The position numbers and the translations under genes are program-made. Shown piece by piece: positions 8,022 through 16,845 of a DNA stretch of 50,407 bases (position 1 is its first letter; every line of letters begins with the position of its first letter). The stretch is from NCBI GenBank assembly GCA_964454445.1, contig CAYVTD010000024.1, forward strand, positions 1-50,407, in the 5' to 3' direction. This stretch comes from CAYVTD01 sp964454445. Lineage in GTDB: Bacteria; Bacteroidota; Ignavibacteria; Kapaibacteriales; UBA2268. Under the pieces are notes generated by a model. It was not told the DNA's origin. It did no database searches and worked only from the letters and a program-made list of their open reading frames with translations.

Positions 8022-9776
8022 TTAGGGATATATTACTTTCCCATCTTCTCCGTGAGGGGCATATTGTCCCGTCATTGGATTCTTCATTTCTATGTATCCA
8101 CAAGGACAGGCATCAGCACATTTGTTACATCCCTTGCAAACATCGAGTTTAAAGGTATATGGTTGAAACTTGACCAATGGTTTGTGGATAACTTGATCCT
8201 GACAAATACTCCAGCAAGTGCCACAATCGAAACAATGACCACAGCTGAGACAACGTTTTGTTTCGTCGATAAGTTGTTCTTCTGTAAATGTAGAAGTAAT
8301 CTCTATATCGATTTCTTTCAAGCGTTCTTCTGGTGAAACATGTGCCGGCGAGTTCCTTACTTTATTAGCATAATAGTCAAAAACGATTCTGTTTTGTCTG
8401 ACGACTTCTTGATCTAGATCTGGTTCCGGTTCTGGCTCAATGCCGCGGAAGGTGCAATGGATAGTTTCTGCGGCTTTTCTTCCTTGATAAATAGCTATTG
8501 TAACCAAGCCGAGGTCAATATCATCGCCACCAGAATAGGTATTTTCTAATTTCGTTTTGTATTTTTCATCAACTTTCACCCAATCTTTACCTTCACGCAA
8601 TTGCTGAAGACTATCAAAATCTGGTTCCTGGCTAATAGCAGGAATTATCAATGAACAATCGTAAGTAACGAATTCATCGATTGGCACAGGCCTTCTTCTG
8701 CCGCTTTCATCTGGCTCGCCAAGTTCCATTCTTTGGCATATCATAGCTTTCACCAAGCCGTCATCGCCTAAAATCAATTCGTTGGGGGCTACGAGGAAAT
8801 CAAATTTCACACCTTCTTCTTCTGCACCAACGATTTCTTCCTCAATGGCAGGCATTTCGTTGCGAGTACGACGATACACAATCGTTACTTCTGCGCCCAA
8901 TCTGCGGCTGATGCGTGCTGCGTCAATAGCAGTATCGCCACCGCCAACAACGAGTACTTTATTGCCGACTTCGACGGGTTTGCCTTGGTTAATCATATTT
9001 AAGAAAAAGACGCCTGACATTACGTTATCTGCGTCTTCGTTAGGCAGACGAAGCGATTTACCTTTGTGGGCACCTATTCCAACAAAAATGGCATCAGCTT
9101 CTTCTTGTATTTGCTCATAAGAAATATCTTTGCCGATAATTGTGTTTGTCTTAAGCTCAATACCCAAGTCGATAATTCTTTGAATTTCCTTATCGAGTTG
9201 ATCTTGCGGAAGCCGATAATCCGGGATACCATAGCGGAGCATACCGCCCGGTTTGCTAAATGCTTCATAAATGGTTATATTGTTATAACCTCGTCTTGCG
9301 AGTTGATATGCACAAGACAAACCTGCAGGTCCAGCACCGATAATAGCAATCTTTTCATTGTAAACTTCATCGGTTAGCTTGGGTATTGGGAAATTATGCT
9401 CGATTGCATAATCTCCAACAAAACGCTCGATATTGTTAATAGCAACAGAGCCATCTTTATATTGTCGATTGCATTCGCTTTCGCACGGATGCGGGCAAAC
9501 TCTGCCGCAAGTTGCCGGAAGCGGGTTACGTTCTATCAGTAAATCATAAGCTATTTTATACGACTCGGGATAAGTTCTCCCGCTATCTTCAGTTTGGGCT
9601 ATTGTTGTTATGATTTCTCGAATCTTTGTTTCGTTAGGGCAGCCGGCTCTGCATGGTGGCTTTTTTTCAGCGTATTCTGGTCTTAACGGCGATTGTTCCT
9701 GGGCACTTCCACTGCCCGAAGAGCGTGATGCGAAACGGCTACCTCCTAATTTTTTCTTTTTTACTGCTACTGCCAA
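8022..9776 (-). CDS. dsrL: DsrL-type Fe-S flavoprotein NAD(P)H oxidoreductase
   Basis: 584 residues, GltD-like. An N-terminal Fe-S domain (Cys42, 46, 90, 94, 98, 102) is followed by an FAD-binding motif 'GAGPAGL' (about 147-153), a second Rossmann motif 'VVGGGDTAIDAARISRR' with 'YRRTR' that suggests NADPH use as in GltD, and a C-terminal domain with two [4Fe-4S] motifs ('CLSCGHCFDCGTCWSIC' region and 'CKGCNKCADACPCGY'). DsrL links NAD(P)H with DsrAB. It is best known from sulfur oxidizers, but a second group occurs with reductive-type dsr genes. The length is below the roughly 650 of Allochromatium DsrL. The start is a TTG with AAAGGAG eight bases upstream. Position within the dsr operon favours DsrL over a glutamate synthase subunit, and no gltB is near. 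Confidence 0.87.
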   Translation of the reverse strand: MAVAVKKKKLGGSRFASRSSGSGSAQEQSPLRPEYAEKKPPCRAGCPNETKIREIITTIAQTEDSGRTYPESYKIAYDLLIERNPLPATCGRVCPHPCESECNRQYKDGSVAINNIERFVGDYAIEHNFPIPKLTDEVYNEKIAIIGAGPAGLSCAYQLARRGYNNITIYEAFSKPGGMLRYGIPDYRLPQDQLDKEIQRIIDLGIELKTNTIIGKDISYEQIQEEADAIFVGIGAHKGKSLRLPNEDADNVMSGVFFLNMINQGKPVEVGNKVLVVGGGDTAIDAARISRRLGAEVTIVYRRTRNEMPAIEEEIVGAEEEGVKFDFLVAPNELILGDDGLVKAMICQRMELGEPDESGRRRPVPIDEFVTYDCSLIIPAISQEPDFDSLQQLREGKDWVKVDEKYKTKLENTYSGGDDIDLGLVTIAIYQGRKAAETIHCTFRGIEPEPEPDLDQEVVRQNRIVFDYYANKVRNSPAHVSPEERLKEIDIEITSTFTEEQLIDETKRCLSCGHCFDCGTCWSICQDQVIHKPLVKFQPYTFKLDVCKGCNKCADACPCGYIEMKNPMTGQYAPHGEDGKVIYP

Positions 9777-9888
9777 TTTATATACTCCTTTCGGAAAGCT
9801 GTGTGGCTTTCCTCGAATGTTTTACATTTGTTATTTGTCTTAAAAAAAATATTTCTTACTTATGTTATGTAGATTTAATCTCAATCAA

Positions 9889-10326
9889 TTACATTCCACC
9901 GTAAGGATACATTGCATCTTTTAATTTCGACATATTCACTAGCATATCGTCGTGTTTCTTTTCGTCGGTAAGCAAATAAGTTAATAAATAATGTGCGAAA
10001 GCTGATTTTGTATCGGCGAGGGCTTTTTTTGCCAACTCAATAGTTTGTTTTTCAAGTTCGTCATGAACTTCAACCATTGTCCAGAAGCTAGATAGTTCGT
10101 CTGGATCTAGTGTCAATGGCTGTTTCTCAAAATGGTCGATCAATAATTGTTGAACTCTGCGGTGCATTACCGAATCTTGACGGATTATCTCCATTACAAG
10201 ATGTACAAGCGAATTCTCGGTCTGCTTGATTATCTGTGTTGTATTTTTTATTGATTCATCTTCAAGATTTTGCCATTGTTTCAAAACCTTTGTCAGATTT
10301 TCAATTGCTTCTTTCTGTGTAGCCAT
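9889..10326 (-). CDS. Ferritin-like four-helix protein of unknown role in the dsr operon
   Basis: 145 residues, helical throughout, resembling rubrerythrin/ferritin-like proteins. Potential metal ligands include Glu46 and His55 in helix 2, Glu86 in helix 3, and Glu122-x2-His125 ('DEKKHDDML') in helix 4. The classic E...ExxH pair is complete only in the second half, so a di-iron site is uncertain. There is no rubredoxin domain and there are no cysteines. It sits between dsrN and dsrL, with GGAG before the ATG and gaps of about 110 bases each side, so it is probably co-expressed with them. A role in iron storage, peroxide protection of the Fe-S enzymes or sirohaem metabolism is possible; none is shown. 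Confidence 0.72.
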   Translation of the reverse strand: MATQKEAIENLTKVLKQWQNLEDESIKNTTQIIKQTENSLVHLVMEIIRQDSVMHRRVQQLLIDHFEKQPLTLDPDELSSFWTMVEVHDELEKQTIELAKKALADTKSAFAHYLLTYLLTDEKKHDDMLVNMSKLKDAMYPYGGM

Positions 10327-10443
10327 TTTTTACTCCATTGTTTTGTTAAAAAAGAATTCTATGAAACACATTTATATACAAATAATTATCAATATATTTA
10401 TTTAATAACGTCAGAAAACTGCATATATTATATATTATTAACA

Positions 10444-11829
10444 CTAACTTAATATATTTTTGTTTGTAATAGCCAATCGTATCATTGCATCGCTCCATTC
10501 GGGCAAACCCTGGGAATGTGTATGTTGCCAAGTGGCAAAAACATTTTTATAAAACAGGCCATCCCATCCGTTGACAGCTCCATTTCCTCGAGTCATTTCT
10601 AAGCACATTTCTATTTCATCATATTGCTTGTTTATCGAGGCATAATGAAACTCATGTCCTTTTATCTGAAGTCCTATTGGATAAAATGGATTGTGCTTTT
10701 GCACCAACGATGTAGAATAGCCGTGTCCAGCTGGCTTTTTACTCATTTTTATACCGACAGGAAAAATTCCGGATAGCTCGAAAATGTCTTCGTTGAGTTC
10801 AATATCTTTACACAAATATATCAAACCTCCACATTCAGCATAGATTGGCAAGCCATTTTCAGCGGCAATTTTCAAAGAACGCATTAAATCTTTATTATGG
10901 CAAATTTCGCGGATATTTGTTTCCGGGAAACCGCCTCCTATGTAAACAGCATTACAATCAGGCAATGTCTTATCATCAATAGACGATATTTCGATTATCT
11001 CAGCTCCTTTTTCAATCAATGCTTCTAAGTTCTCAGCATAATAAAAAGAAAAAGCCTTATCCACAAAAACCCCGATTTTGCAGGATTTTTCTGTGTTAAA
11101 ATTAACACTTTTATACTCAAAATCCAAATCAGGAGTAGTTTTAGCTATATCAATCAATTTTTGAACATCCACATAATCTTCTATCGCCTTACCGGCTTCC
11201 TCGACAGCTTTGATAGCAGTATTATGTTCCAAGGGTGTTACCAATCCAAGATGCCGGGAAGGAAGCAGATCCTTGTTTTTCAACTTTGGAATGGCACCTA
11301 TCACGGGAATCCCACAAGTGTCTTCGATAACTTTACTTATCAAATCAGTTTGCCTGTTGCCTGCCGTTTGATTAAGAATTACACCTTTTATTTCGACTTC
11401 GTGATCGAAATGCTTTAATCCATATATGATTGCAGCTGCTGTGCGTGTTATTTTATTAATTGTCAAAGAAACGATTACCGGAGCTTTCAGCAGTTTTGCA
11501 AGCTCAGCAGTGCTATGTGTGCCAAGTTCATCAAATCCATCGTAAAGCCCTCGATTGCCTTCTATTACAGCAATATCTTTGCCAAAGGCATACTTGCAAA
11601 AAATCTCATAGTTTTTTTCTCTATCAAATAAAAAAGTATCAAGGTTTCTTGCAGCTATGCCACTTGCCGTTGTAAGCCATTCTGGGTCGATATAATCAGG
11701 ACCTTTTTTAAAGGGAATTACCGATAAACCCTTGTTTTTTAAAGTATTAAGAACGCCGCAAGACACAAAAGTCTTACCTGAATCGCCGCTAATGCCTGCG
11801 ATTACAATTCTTGGAATAGTAAGTTTCAT
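10444..11829 (-). CDS. dsrN: DsrN, cobyrinate a,c-diamide synthase-like (CbiA) amidase
   Basis: 461 residues with both CbiA domains. The N-terminal P-loop synthetase part shows 'AGISGDSGKTFVSCG' and 'KKGPDYIDPEWL'; the C-terminal class I glutamine amidotransferase-like domain shows the nucleophile in 'YAECGGLIYLC' and a His in 'GHEFHYAS'. In cobalamin synthesis CbiA amidates cobyrinate. In dsr clusters the homologue DsrN is thought to amidate sirohaem for DsrAB. No other cobalamin genes are present and the gene follows dsrABD, so DsrN is the better reading. A 13-bp hairpin lies in the 64-base gap before it. Confidence 0.88.
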   Translation of the reverse strand: MKLTIPRIVIAGISGDSGKTFVSCGVLNTLKNKGLSVIPFKKGPDYIDPEWLTTASGIAARNLDTFLFDREKNYEIFCKYAFGKDIAVIEGNRGLYDGFDELGTHSTAELAKLLKAPVIVSLTINKITRTAAAIIYGLKHFDHEVEIKGVILNQTAGNRQTDLISKVIEDTCGIPVIGAIPKLKNKDLLPSRHLGLVTPLEHNTAIKAVEEAGKAIEDYVDVQKLIDIAKTTPDLDFEYKSVNFNTEKSCKIGVFVDKAFSFYYAENLEALIEKGAEIIEISSIDDKTLPDCNAVYIGGGFPETNIREICHNKDLMRSLKIAAENGLPIYAECGGLIYLCKDIELNEDIFELSGIFPVGIKMSKKPAGHGYSTSLVQKHNPFYPIGLQIKGHEFHYASINKQYDEIEMCLEMTRGNGAVNGWDGLFYKNVFATWQHTHSQGLPEWSDAMIRLAITNKNILS

Positions 11830-11844
11830 AGATAACTTAACCGC

Positions 11845-11880
11845 GTATCTGCCTTATTTTTCGGATAATAAGGCAGATAC
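11845..11880 (-). promoter_or_regulatory. Intercistronic hairpin between dsrD and dsrN
   Basis: GTATCTGCCTTAT and ATAAGGCAGATAC form a perfect 13-bp stem around a 10-base loop. In the minus-strand transcript it follows the dsrD stop by 13 bases, but is followed by GCGGTTAAG and not by a T run, so it is more likely an RNA processing or stabilising element that sets dsrABD expression above dsrN than a terminator. The T stretch needed for strong termination is missing. Confidence 0.6.
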
Positions 11881-11893
11881 TACGAAATTAATT

Positions 11894-12142
11894 TTATTCG
11901 TTGGCAGCGCCTTCTTTGTGAGGCACTTCGATATAACTACCGCCAAAATAAGTATAAACTAAAGAACCTTCGTCAATCAGTTGTTTGATTGCTTCTTTGC
12001 CTTCTTTGCGTTTATCATATTTGTCGCCCCACATTTCTTCGCATGTTTTATGCAGGTCGGTAGCTTTCCATTTTTTTTGTCCAGCGGTTTCACTAACCCA
12101 CTTAAACATCATTTTTTTAACTTCTTCAACAGGAACAGCCAT
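11894..12142 (-). CDS. dsrD: DsrD, winged-helix activator of dissimilatory sulfite reductase
   Basis: 82 residues, matching the usual length of about 78-85. The typical DsrD order is seen: helix 'EEVKKMMFKWVSE', 'KKWKATDLHKTCEEMWGDK', 'EAIKQLIDEGSLVYTYFGGSYIEVP'. DsrD has a winged-helix fold and in Desulfovibrio acts on DsrAB as an allosteric activator of sulfite reduction. It is generally taken as a marker of reductive metabolism. It follows dsrB by 19 bases, with AAGGAG before its ATG. Confidence 0.94.
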   Translation of the reverse strand: MAVPVEEVKKMMFKWVSETAGQKKWKATDLHKTCEEMWGDKYDKRKEGKEAIKQLIDEGSLVYTYFGGSYIEVPHKEGAANE

Positions 12143-12161
12143 ATCAGCTCCTTAATTATGA

Positions 12162-13244
12162 TTAATTTGTAATATGCACGGAACGTCTTAACGTCAAAGC
12201 CGCGTATTTAAAGTCGTCGATATGTTCTTTTCTGAATTCAATACCAGTCATCTGGAAGAACTTGGGCCAGCCGATTCTCTCTATCCATTCGCCTAATCTT
12301 TCATGTTTCTGCGCGTTTGCAGCCCAGATATTGATGATATTGGTAATAGCGTCGGTAACAGCAGTCCACCGTGGAGGATCGTTCGGGATGAATGGAATGG
12401 CAAGTTTTGAGAACATAGGCTCGTGTCTTGCATTGGAGACTTTGCCACCTACCCAAATTGACAAACCGTCGTTCAAGGGGTCATTCAATGGCATTGCAGG
12501 GCATACTGTATAGCAGTTTGCGCAGAACATACATCTATCTTCCATAACTTCGACTGTTGGTTTTCCGTCGATGCTTGTCGGGCGGATAGCCGCTGTTGGA
12601 CAGGAAGCCACCAAGTTAGGAATTTCACATTGTTTAGGAAGATTGACGTGATCGATTCTCGGTGGTCTTCTATGGACGCCAAGAATGGCGATATCCGAAC
12701 AGTGGACAGCTCCGCACATATTCAAGCAACAAGCAAGAGCTATGCGAAGTTTTGCTGGTAAATCAGCATTTTTAAAATGGTCGATTACAACGTCCATCAC
12801 CGATTTGACTAGTCCTGAGGCATCAGTTGCTGCCGAGTGGCAATGCACCCAGCCTTGTGTGTGAACAATACTGGAAATGCCATTACCCATACCACCGGTA
12901 GGATGCCCTAATGCGAGTAAATCTGCTTTTAATGGTTCGATATTTTCTTCTTTGGTTAATAAGAACTCAACATTGTGGCGGGAAGTAAAACGAAGATGTC
13001 CGTCACAATATTTTTTTGCCAATTCAGCATACATACGAAGTTTTTTTGTACTAACAAGGCGTGGTGAGCCGGCTCTAACGGTGAAAAGTTTATCGCCATT
13101 TTGTCCGTAATGCACCATTACGCCGCCTTCGATGATTTCATGATACTTCCATTTGCCGTAGTTTTCTTTGATTATTGGCGGCAAGAATTGCTCAAAATGT
13201 GGCGGACCTATATCCGTAAGTCTTTTAGGTGTTACATCTGCCAT
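12162..13244 (-). CDS. dsrB: Dissimilatory sulfite reductase beta subunit
   Basis: About 360 residues. The sirohaem/[4Fe-4S] ligands are in 'CCLNMCGAVHC' (C-C-x3-C) with a further Cys in 'GWVHCHSAATD'. An inserted ferredoxin domain reads 'EDRCMFCANCYTVCPAMPL'. With DsrA it forms the cytoplasmic alpha2beta2 enzyme that reduces sulfite onto DsrC. Two ATGs lie two codons apart (13250 and 13244) behind AAGGAA; the second has the better spacing. It follows dsrA by about 50 bases and is followed by dsrD. Whether the protein is of the reductive or oxidative type cannot be decided by eye; it needs a tree. Confidence 0.97.
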   Translation of the reverse strand: MADVTPKRLTDIGPPHFEQFLPPIIKENYGKWKYHEIIEGGVMVHYGQNGDKLFTVRAGSPRLVSTKKLRMYAELAKKYCDGHLRFTSRHNVEFLLTKEENIEPLKADLLALGHPTGGMGNGISSIVHTQGWVHCHSAATDASGLVKSVMDVVIDHFKNADLPAKLRIALACCLNMCGAVHCSDIAILGVHRRPPRIDHVNLPKQCEIPNLVASCPTAAIRPTSIDGKPTVEVMEDRCMFCANCYTVCPAMPLNDPLNDGLSIWVGGKVSNARHEPMFSKLAIPFIPNDPPRWTAVTDAITNIINIWAANAQKHERLGEWIERIGWPKFFQMTGIEFRKEHIDDFKYAALTLRRSVHITN

Positions 13245-13301
13245 TTTCATATTTCCTTATTTTATTGAAAATTAATTTATTTACATTTAAAAAAAATTTG
13301 A

Positions 13302-14549
13302 TTATTCTTCGCCATCGCCTTCTTCAAAATATTCTTCAAAGAAAATATATGGGTTTTCACGTGGATAAGCAAGCATTTCTGGGCGGAGCTCTACGCCAAC
13401 TTCTTCGAGGAAGTTGCCGAGACCGACGCGCTGCATAAACTCGCCAATCCTCTCGCGGTTTTTACCTTCTTCACACCAGATATCCCACATATTCTCGACC
13501 ATATCCCAGAAACTCATCATTTCGCCACTTGGTTGCTCGAATTCCAAGTTCTCGAAATCACCGTCTTCACCTTCAATTTTCATAAATGGGATAATCACTG
13601 AAGAGAGCATAGCACCTTCAACGATTGGAGCTTTAGCGCCAATTAACACAGCGGCACCTCTGTCATCACCAGGGGCAAGTGCTTTTGGCATAACGTTGAT
13701 GCAGTGCATACAATGGCGGCAAGATGTATTGTCGATTTTCAATTCATTGCCGTCCCAGTCCATACATTTTCCAGGGCATTTCAAAACGATATCTTGTACC
13801 ATATTCACGCCGTTTTTGGCTGCGGCACGAACTTCATCTTGATTAATTTTAATATCATCTCTCCAAATGCCAATGATTGATATATCGGCACGTGCCACTG
13901 AGGCAACGCAATCATTTGGACAACCAGACATTTTAAATTTCATTTTATAAGGAAATGCCGGTCTATGCAATTCATCTTGGTATCTATTTGTAATATAATG
14001 AGTTAATCCCATTGTGTCGTAGCAAGCCCATTCGCAACGAGATTGACCACAGCAACAGCTCGGGGTGCGAACGTCTGAACCCGATCCACCAAGGTCGAAA
14101 CCTATTTGAGTTAGATCTGAAAATGTAGGCTCCAAGTCTTCTGTACGACAACCTAAAAGGATCATATCTCCTGTCGAGCCGTGCATATTCATCAATCCAG
14201 AACCGTGTTTATCCCAAATATCGCATATTTTATTTAAGACATCGGATGTATAATACCATCCAGCCGGTTGATTAACACGGATAGTATGAAAATGTGAAAT
14301 AGAGGGATATTTTTCTGGTAAATCTGTATAGCGACCAATAACACCGCCTCCGTATCCCATTACGCCAACGATGCCACCATGTTTCCAATGTCCCAACTTT
14401 TCCTCGTACGATTGTTCCAACAATCCGAGCAAGTCGTTAGGCATGGCATTGTTCTCTGCGGCAAGTTTTATTTCTCTAACAAAACTTGGCCATTCCCCTT
14501 TTTCCAATTCATCAAGTAACGGGGTTACATACTTTTTTTCTACTGCCAT
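13302..14549 (-). CDS. dsrA: Dissimilatory sulfite reductase alpha subunit
   Basis: 415 residues, close to the usual 400-440. Sirohaem-[4Fe-4S] cysteines: C-x5-C within 'SCCCGQSRCEWAC' and C-x3-C in 'SGCPNDCVAS'. The ferredoxin-type domain has 'TSCRHCMHCINVMPKA'. Other family segments include 'NMHGSTGDMILLGC' and the C-terminal 'RIGEFMQRVGLGNFLEEVG', which parallels 'RLGEWIERIGW' in DsrB. The C-terminus is unusually acidic ('YFEEGDGEE'). AAGGAGC precedes the ATG. It sits 35 bases after qmoC, so a membrane electron-transfer subunit and the terminal reductase share an operon. Confidence 0.98.
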   Translation of the reverse strand: MAVEKKYVTPLLDELEKGEWPSFVREIKLAAENNAMPNDLLGLLEQSYEEKLGHWKHGGIVGVMGYGGGVIGRYTDLPEKYPSISHFHTIRVNQPAGWYYTSDVLNKICDIWDKHGSGLMNMHGSTGDMILLGCRTEDLEPTFSDLTQIGFDLGGSGSDVRTPSCCCGQSRCEWACYDTMGLTHYITNRYQDELHRPAFPYKMKFKMSGCPNDCVASVARADISIIGIWRDDIKINQDEVRAAAKNGVNMVQDIVLKCPGKCMDWDGNELKIDNTSCRHCMHCINVMPKALAPGDDRGAAVLIGAKAPIVEGAMLSSVIIPFMKIEGEDGDFENLEFEQPSGEMMSFWDMVENMWDIWCEEGKNRERIGEFMQRVGLGNFLEEVGVELRPEMLAYPRENPYIFFEEYFEEGDGEE

Positions 14550-14584
14550 TGTAGCTCCTTAAGTTTAAGTTAAATAAAGTGAAG

Positions 14585-15991
14585 CTAGTTACTTAATACA
14601 GCAACTTCTTTTAATTTTATTATATTTTTTGAATAAATTTCTGGTCTGTTTTCTCTATTACGCATTTTTAGGAATATAAGCCCCGTAAAACGATAGATCA
14701 TGTGTGCAAATTTTGAATAAGGCATAAACCACAGCAAGAAAAATACAAGCGTTAAATGGATGAAATATGTTAAATATGATATCCAGACAACACCTGATAA
14801 TCTTAGGAACACTATGCCCATACCTGTAATTGCCACTCCGAAGATAACCCATATAAACAGCCAATCGTTATATGTGCTTTTCCCTTTTTCTTTTTCTGTT
14901 TTTGCTCTTTTTATCATCAAAAGCATCAATCCGATAAATAACAATACGCCGCCAATCATTCCAAGAATTTTTACAGGGTGGAGGAAATCCATTGGATAGG
15001 GCAAAGGTAGTATATGCCAAATATTATAATGGTGCAATTCGCCAATTACAACCAAACCAGTGGCTATCATGGTTAAAATAAAACCATAAAATGTATAAAG
15101 GTGTCCATAATGGCGGTTGGAGTTTGTTGGACATTTTTCAAATTTTTTGTGTAAAAGGAAATCTGTCAATACGCCCCAAGTGGCACTGAGAAAACTCCTT
15201 TTTACTTCATAATTTGAATTTTTCTCCATTTCCCGCCAATAATTCCTTAATCCAAGGAAGGCTAAGAAGAAAATCAGAACATTACCGGGGATGAACAATC
15301 CTTCAATCACAAGCTTTTGAATAAAATCTTCGTATTTCAATACTCCATAATTCTCAATAAATTCTTTTTCATCGAGATAGCCACCAATAGCCTTGTATTG
15401 TTCGTAATTGAGCTTGTTCCCAATATGTTTGAATTGCTCGTAAGTGATGAAACCTTCGATAGGCACACTTGCAAATCTTGCTTTTGACAGTTCTATTCCT
15501 TCTTTTGCAGCGGCTGTTTCAGTTAAAACTCCATCTCGCACATCAAAAAAGCGCATATCCCCATTGTGGAATATCAAGTTTGTTGCCAACACCAAACAGA
15601 AGATAACACACATAGCAACAGCAAACAATGCTGGTAGTTTTTTAGGGTCTGCCAATACCTTGCCCATAAAAAAGGGAACAGCAAAGGCTCTATATACATA
15701 AGAGCGAACCGCTCCCATCAAATCTGCCGGTCGGGCATTCCGGGGACATTGCTGGCTGCAATCCATACAACCATGGCACAGCCAAACATCGGGGTCGCTT
15801 AATAATTGCTCTTTCATACCAAAAGCAGCTTGAATCATTTCCTTGCGAGGAAAAGCATATTCTTTCGGAGATAGCTCGCAGGAAACAGTGCAAGTGGCAC
15901 ATTGAAAGCACTTTTTCATCGTATCTCCGCCGTACTTTTTCAAGTGGCGAATGAAATCGATGTCTGCGTTTACTTTTACTCTATTATTCAA
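14585..15991 (-). CDS. qmoC: QmoC-like membrane quinone oxidoreductase subunit (HdrC-HdrE fusion)
   Basis: 468 residues. The N-terminal HdrC-like domain has two [4Fe-4S] motifs (Cys28/31/34/38 and Cys72/75/78/82). The C-terminal part is an HdrE-like b-type cytochrome with about six membrane helices. QmoABC connects the quinone pool with AprBA. It is longer than the roughly 385 of Desulfovibrio QmoC (from memory), chiefly through an insert of about 85 residues (143-228) between the first two helices, containing two similar YEQ(F/Y)K segments. TTG at 15991 is chosen because the residues before Cys28 ('DIDFIRHLKKYGGD') match QmoC-like N-termini. A downstream ATG behind GGCGGAG would cut into that motif. 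No qmoA or qmoB is in the window. Confidence 0.87.
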   Translation of the reverse strand: MNNRVKVNADIDFIRHLKKYGGDTMKKCFQCATCTVSCELSPKEYAFPRKEMIQAAFGMKEQLLSDPDVWLCHGCMDCSQQCPRNARPADLMGAVRSYVYRAFAVPFFMGKVLADPKKLPALFAVAMCVIFCLVLATNLIFHNGDMRFFDVRDGVLTETAAAKEGIELSKARFASVPIEGFITYEQFKHIGNKLNYEQYKAIGGYLDEKEFIENYGVLKYEDFIQKLVIEGLFIPGNVLIFFLAFLGLRNYWREMEKNSNYEVKRSFLSATWGVLTDFLLHKKFEKCPTNSNRHYGHLYTFYGFILTMIATGLVVIGELHHYNIWHILPLPYPMDFLHPVKILGMIGGVLLFIGLMLLMIKRAKTEKEKGKSTYNDWLFIWVIFGVAITGMGIVFLRLSGVVWISYLTYFIHLTLVFFLLWFMPYSKFAHMIYRFTGLIFLKMRNRENRPEIYSKNIIKLKEVAVLSN

Positions 15992-16047
15992 GTTTTTATC
16001 CCAATATATATTTTAACATAAGTCATTTTTTAGCAATCTTATGTGTT

Positions 16048-16845
16048 TTATTTCTCAAAATCTTTATATCTTTCACTCAATTCGAGCGTCTTTTCACCGA
16101 ATAACGAAAACCTTAGCCATTTGAAACCAAATTTTAAAAGTGCGCCGTCGTCTTGGCGCATTTCTTCTATTTCTTTTTTATCAACTTTGAAACGTTTAAG
16201 AAATGTGCTCTCAAAAACAAAAGACTTAAATTTATCGATGTCGTAGCAAACCATATAAAACATTTCGAGTTTTACTGGCTGAATGCCTTTGGAACTTGTA
16301 AAAAATGGATGCAAAGAAATATCTTTAAAAAGTTCGCCATATTCATTGTATTCATCGACTTTTTGGTCTTTCATCCATTCTTCGATTGTCCATTCTCTCC
16401 CCTGCTCGAATCCTTTGCAAACGTCTTCGTGTAAAAGGAAATAAAAACGCTCGCGGTCGTCATCTGGGATTTCATTTGGAGATGCGACACCAACAGGAAA
16501 CATCCTACACGACCAAGGTCTATCTTCATATACAGTGCAACCATTGCTATCGACGAATTGACAGTTCTTAGTCTCGTCGTTCATTCTTAGCATTACAATC
16601 GGATGGCGAAGTTTTTCTTCAATTGGTAAGAGAGTATATTTCTCAAGAAATTCGCCTGAGCTAATACCCAATTTGTTTTTCAAACGAATGATATCATAAG
16701 GCGTTAGAAAAATATTCACATCGTTGCAACATTTATTATAGCAAGAAACACCCGGATGGCAACGAAAAGAAAACTTGTCAGTTCCCTTCATTCTGGGATA
16801 TTCAGTTAAAATGCTATTTTCTTTTTGCTTAACTTCGTTGGACAT
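16048..16845 (-). CDS. YkgJ-family cysteine cluster protein
   Basis: 265 residues. The N-terminal cluster Cys29, Cys35, Cys39, Cys40 ('RCHPGVSCYNKCCND') and a later pair in 'NGCTVYEDRPWSCRMFP' are the signature of the YkgJ/UPF0153 family, thought to bind an Fe-S cluster or zinc. The remaining part is soluble with no membrane segment. Its ATG follows directly on the stop of the zinc-ribbon gene, with AAAGGAG before it, and qmoC follows 56 bases later. The pair takes the place where qmoA and qmoB usually lie between aprA and qmoC, so a role in apr/qmo electron transfer or Fe-S maturation is an inference worth testing. Confidence 0.82.
   Translation of the reverse strand: MSNEVKQKENSILTEYPRMKGTDKFSFRCHPGVSCYNKCCNDVNIFLTPYDIIRLKNKLGISSGEFLEKYTLLPIEEKLRHPIVMLRMNDETKNCQFVDSNGCTVYEDRPWSCRMFPVGVASPNEIPDDDRERFYFLLHEDVCKGFEQGREWTIEEWMKDQKVDEYNEYGELFKDISLHPFFTSSKGIQPVKLEMFYMVCYDIDKFKSFVFESTFLKRFKVDKKEIEEMRQDDGALLKFGFKWLRFSLFGEKTLELSERYKDFEK

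Noticed and set aside
9066..9377. 103-residue plus-strand ORF within dsrL, and similar ORFs opposite aprA, sat, dsrA and the 1624-residue gene
   Set aside because: Antisense shadows of well-supported genes, with no own signals.
8022..9776. Reading the flavoprotein as the small subunit of glutamate synthase (GltD)
   Set aside because: The fold is similar, but no gltB is near, an additional C-terminal two-cluster ferredoxin domain is present, and the gene lies inside the dsr operon; DsrL fits better.
10444..11829. Cobalamin biosynthesis gene cbiA
   Set aside because: No other cobalamin genes are present; the position after dsrABD matches dsrN.
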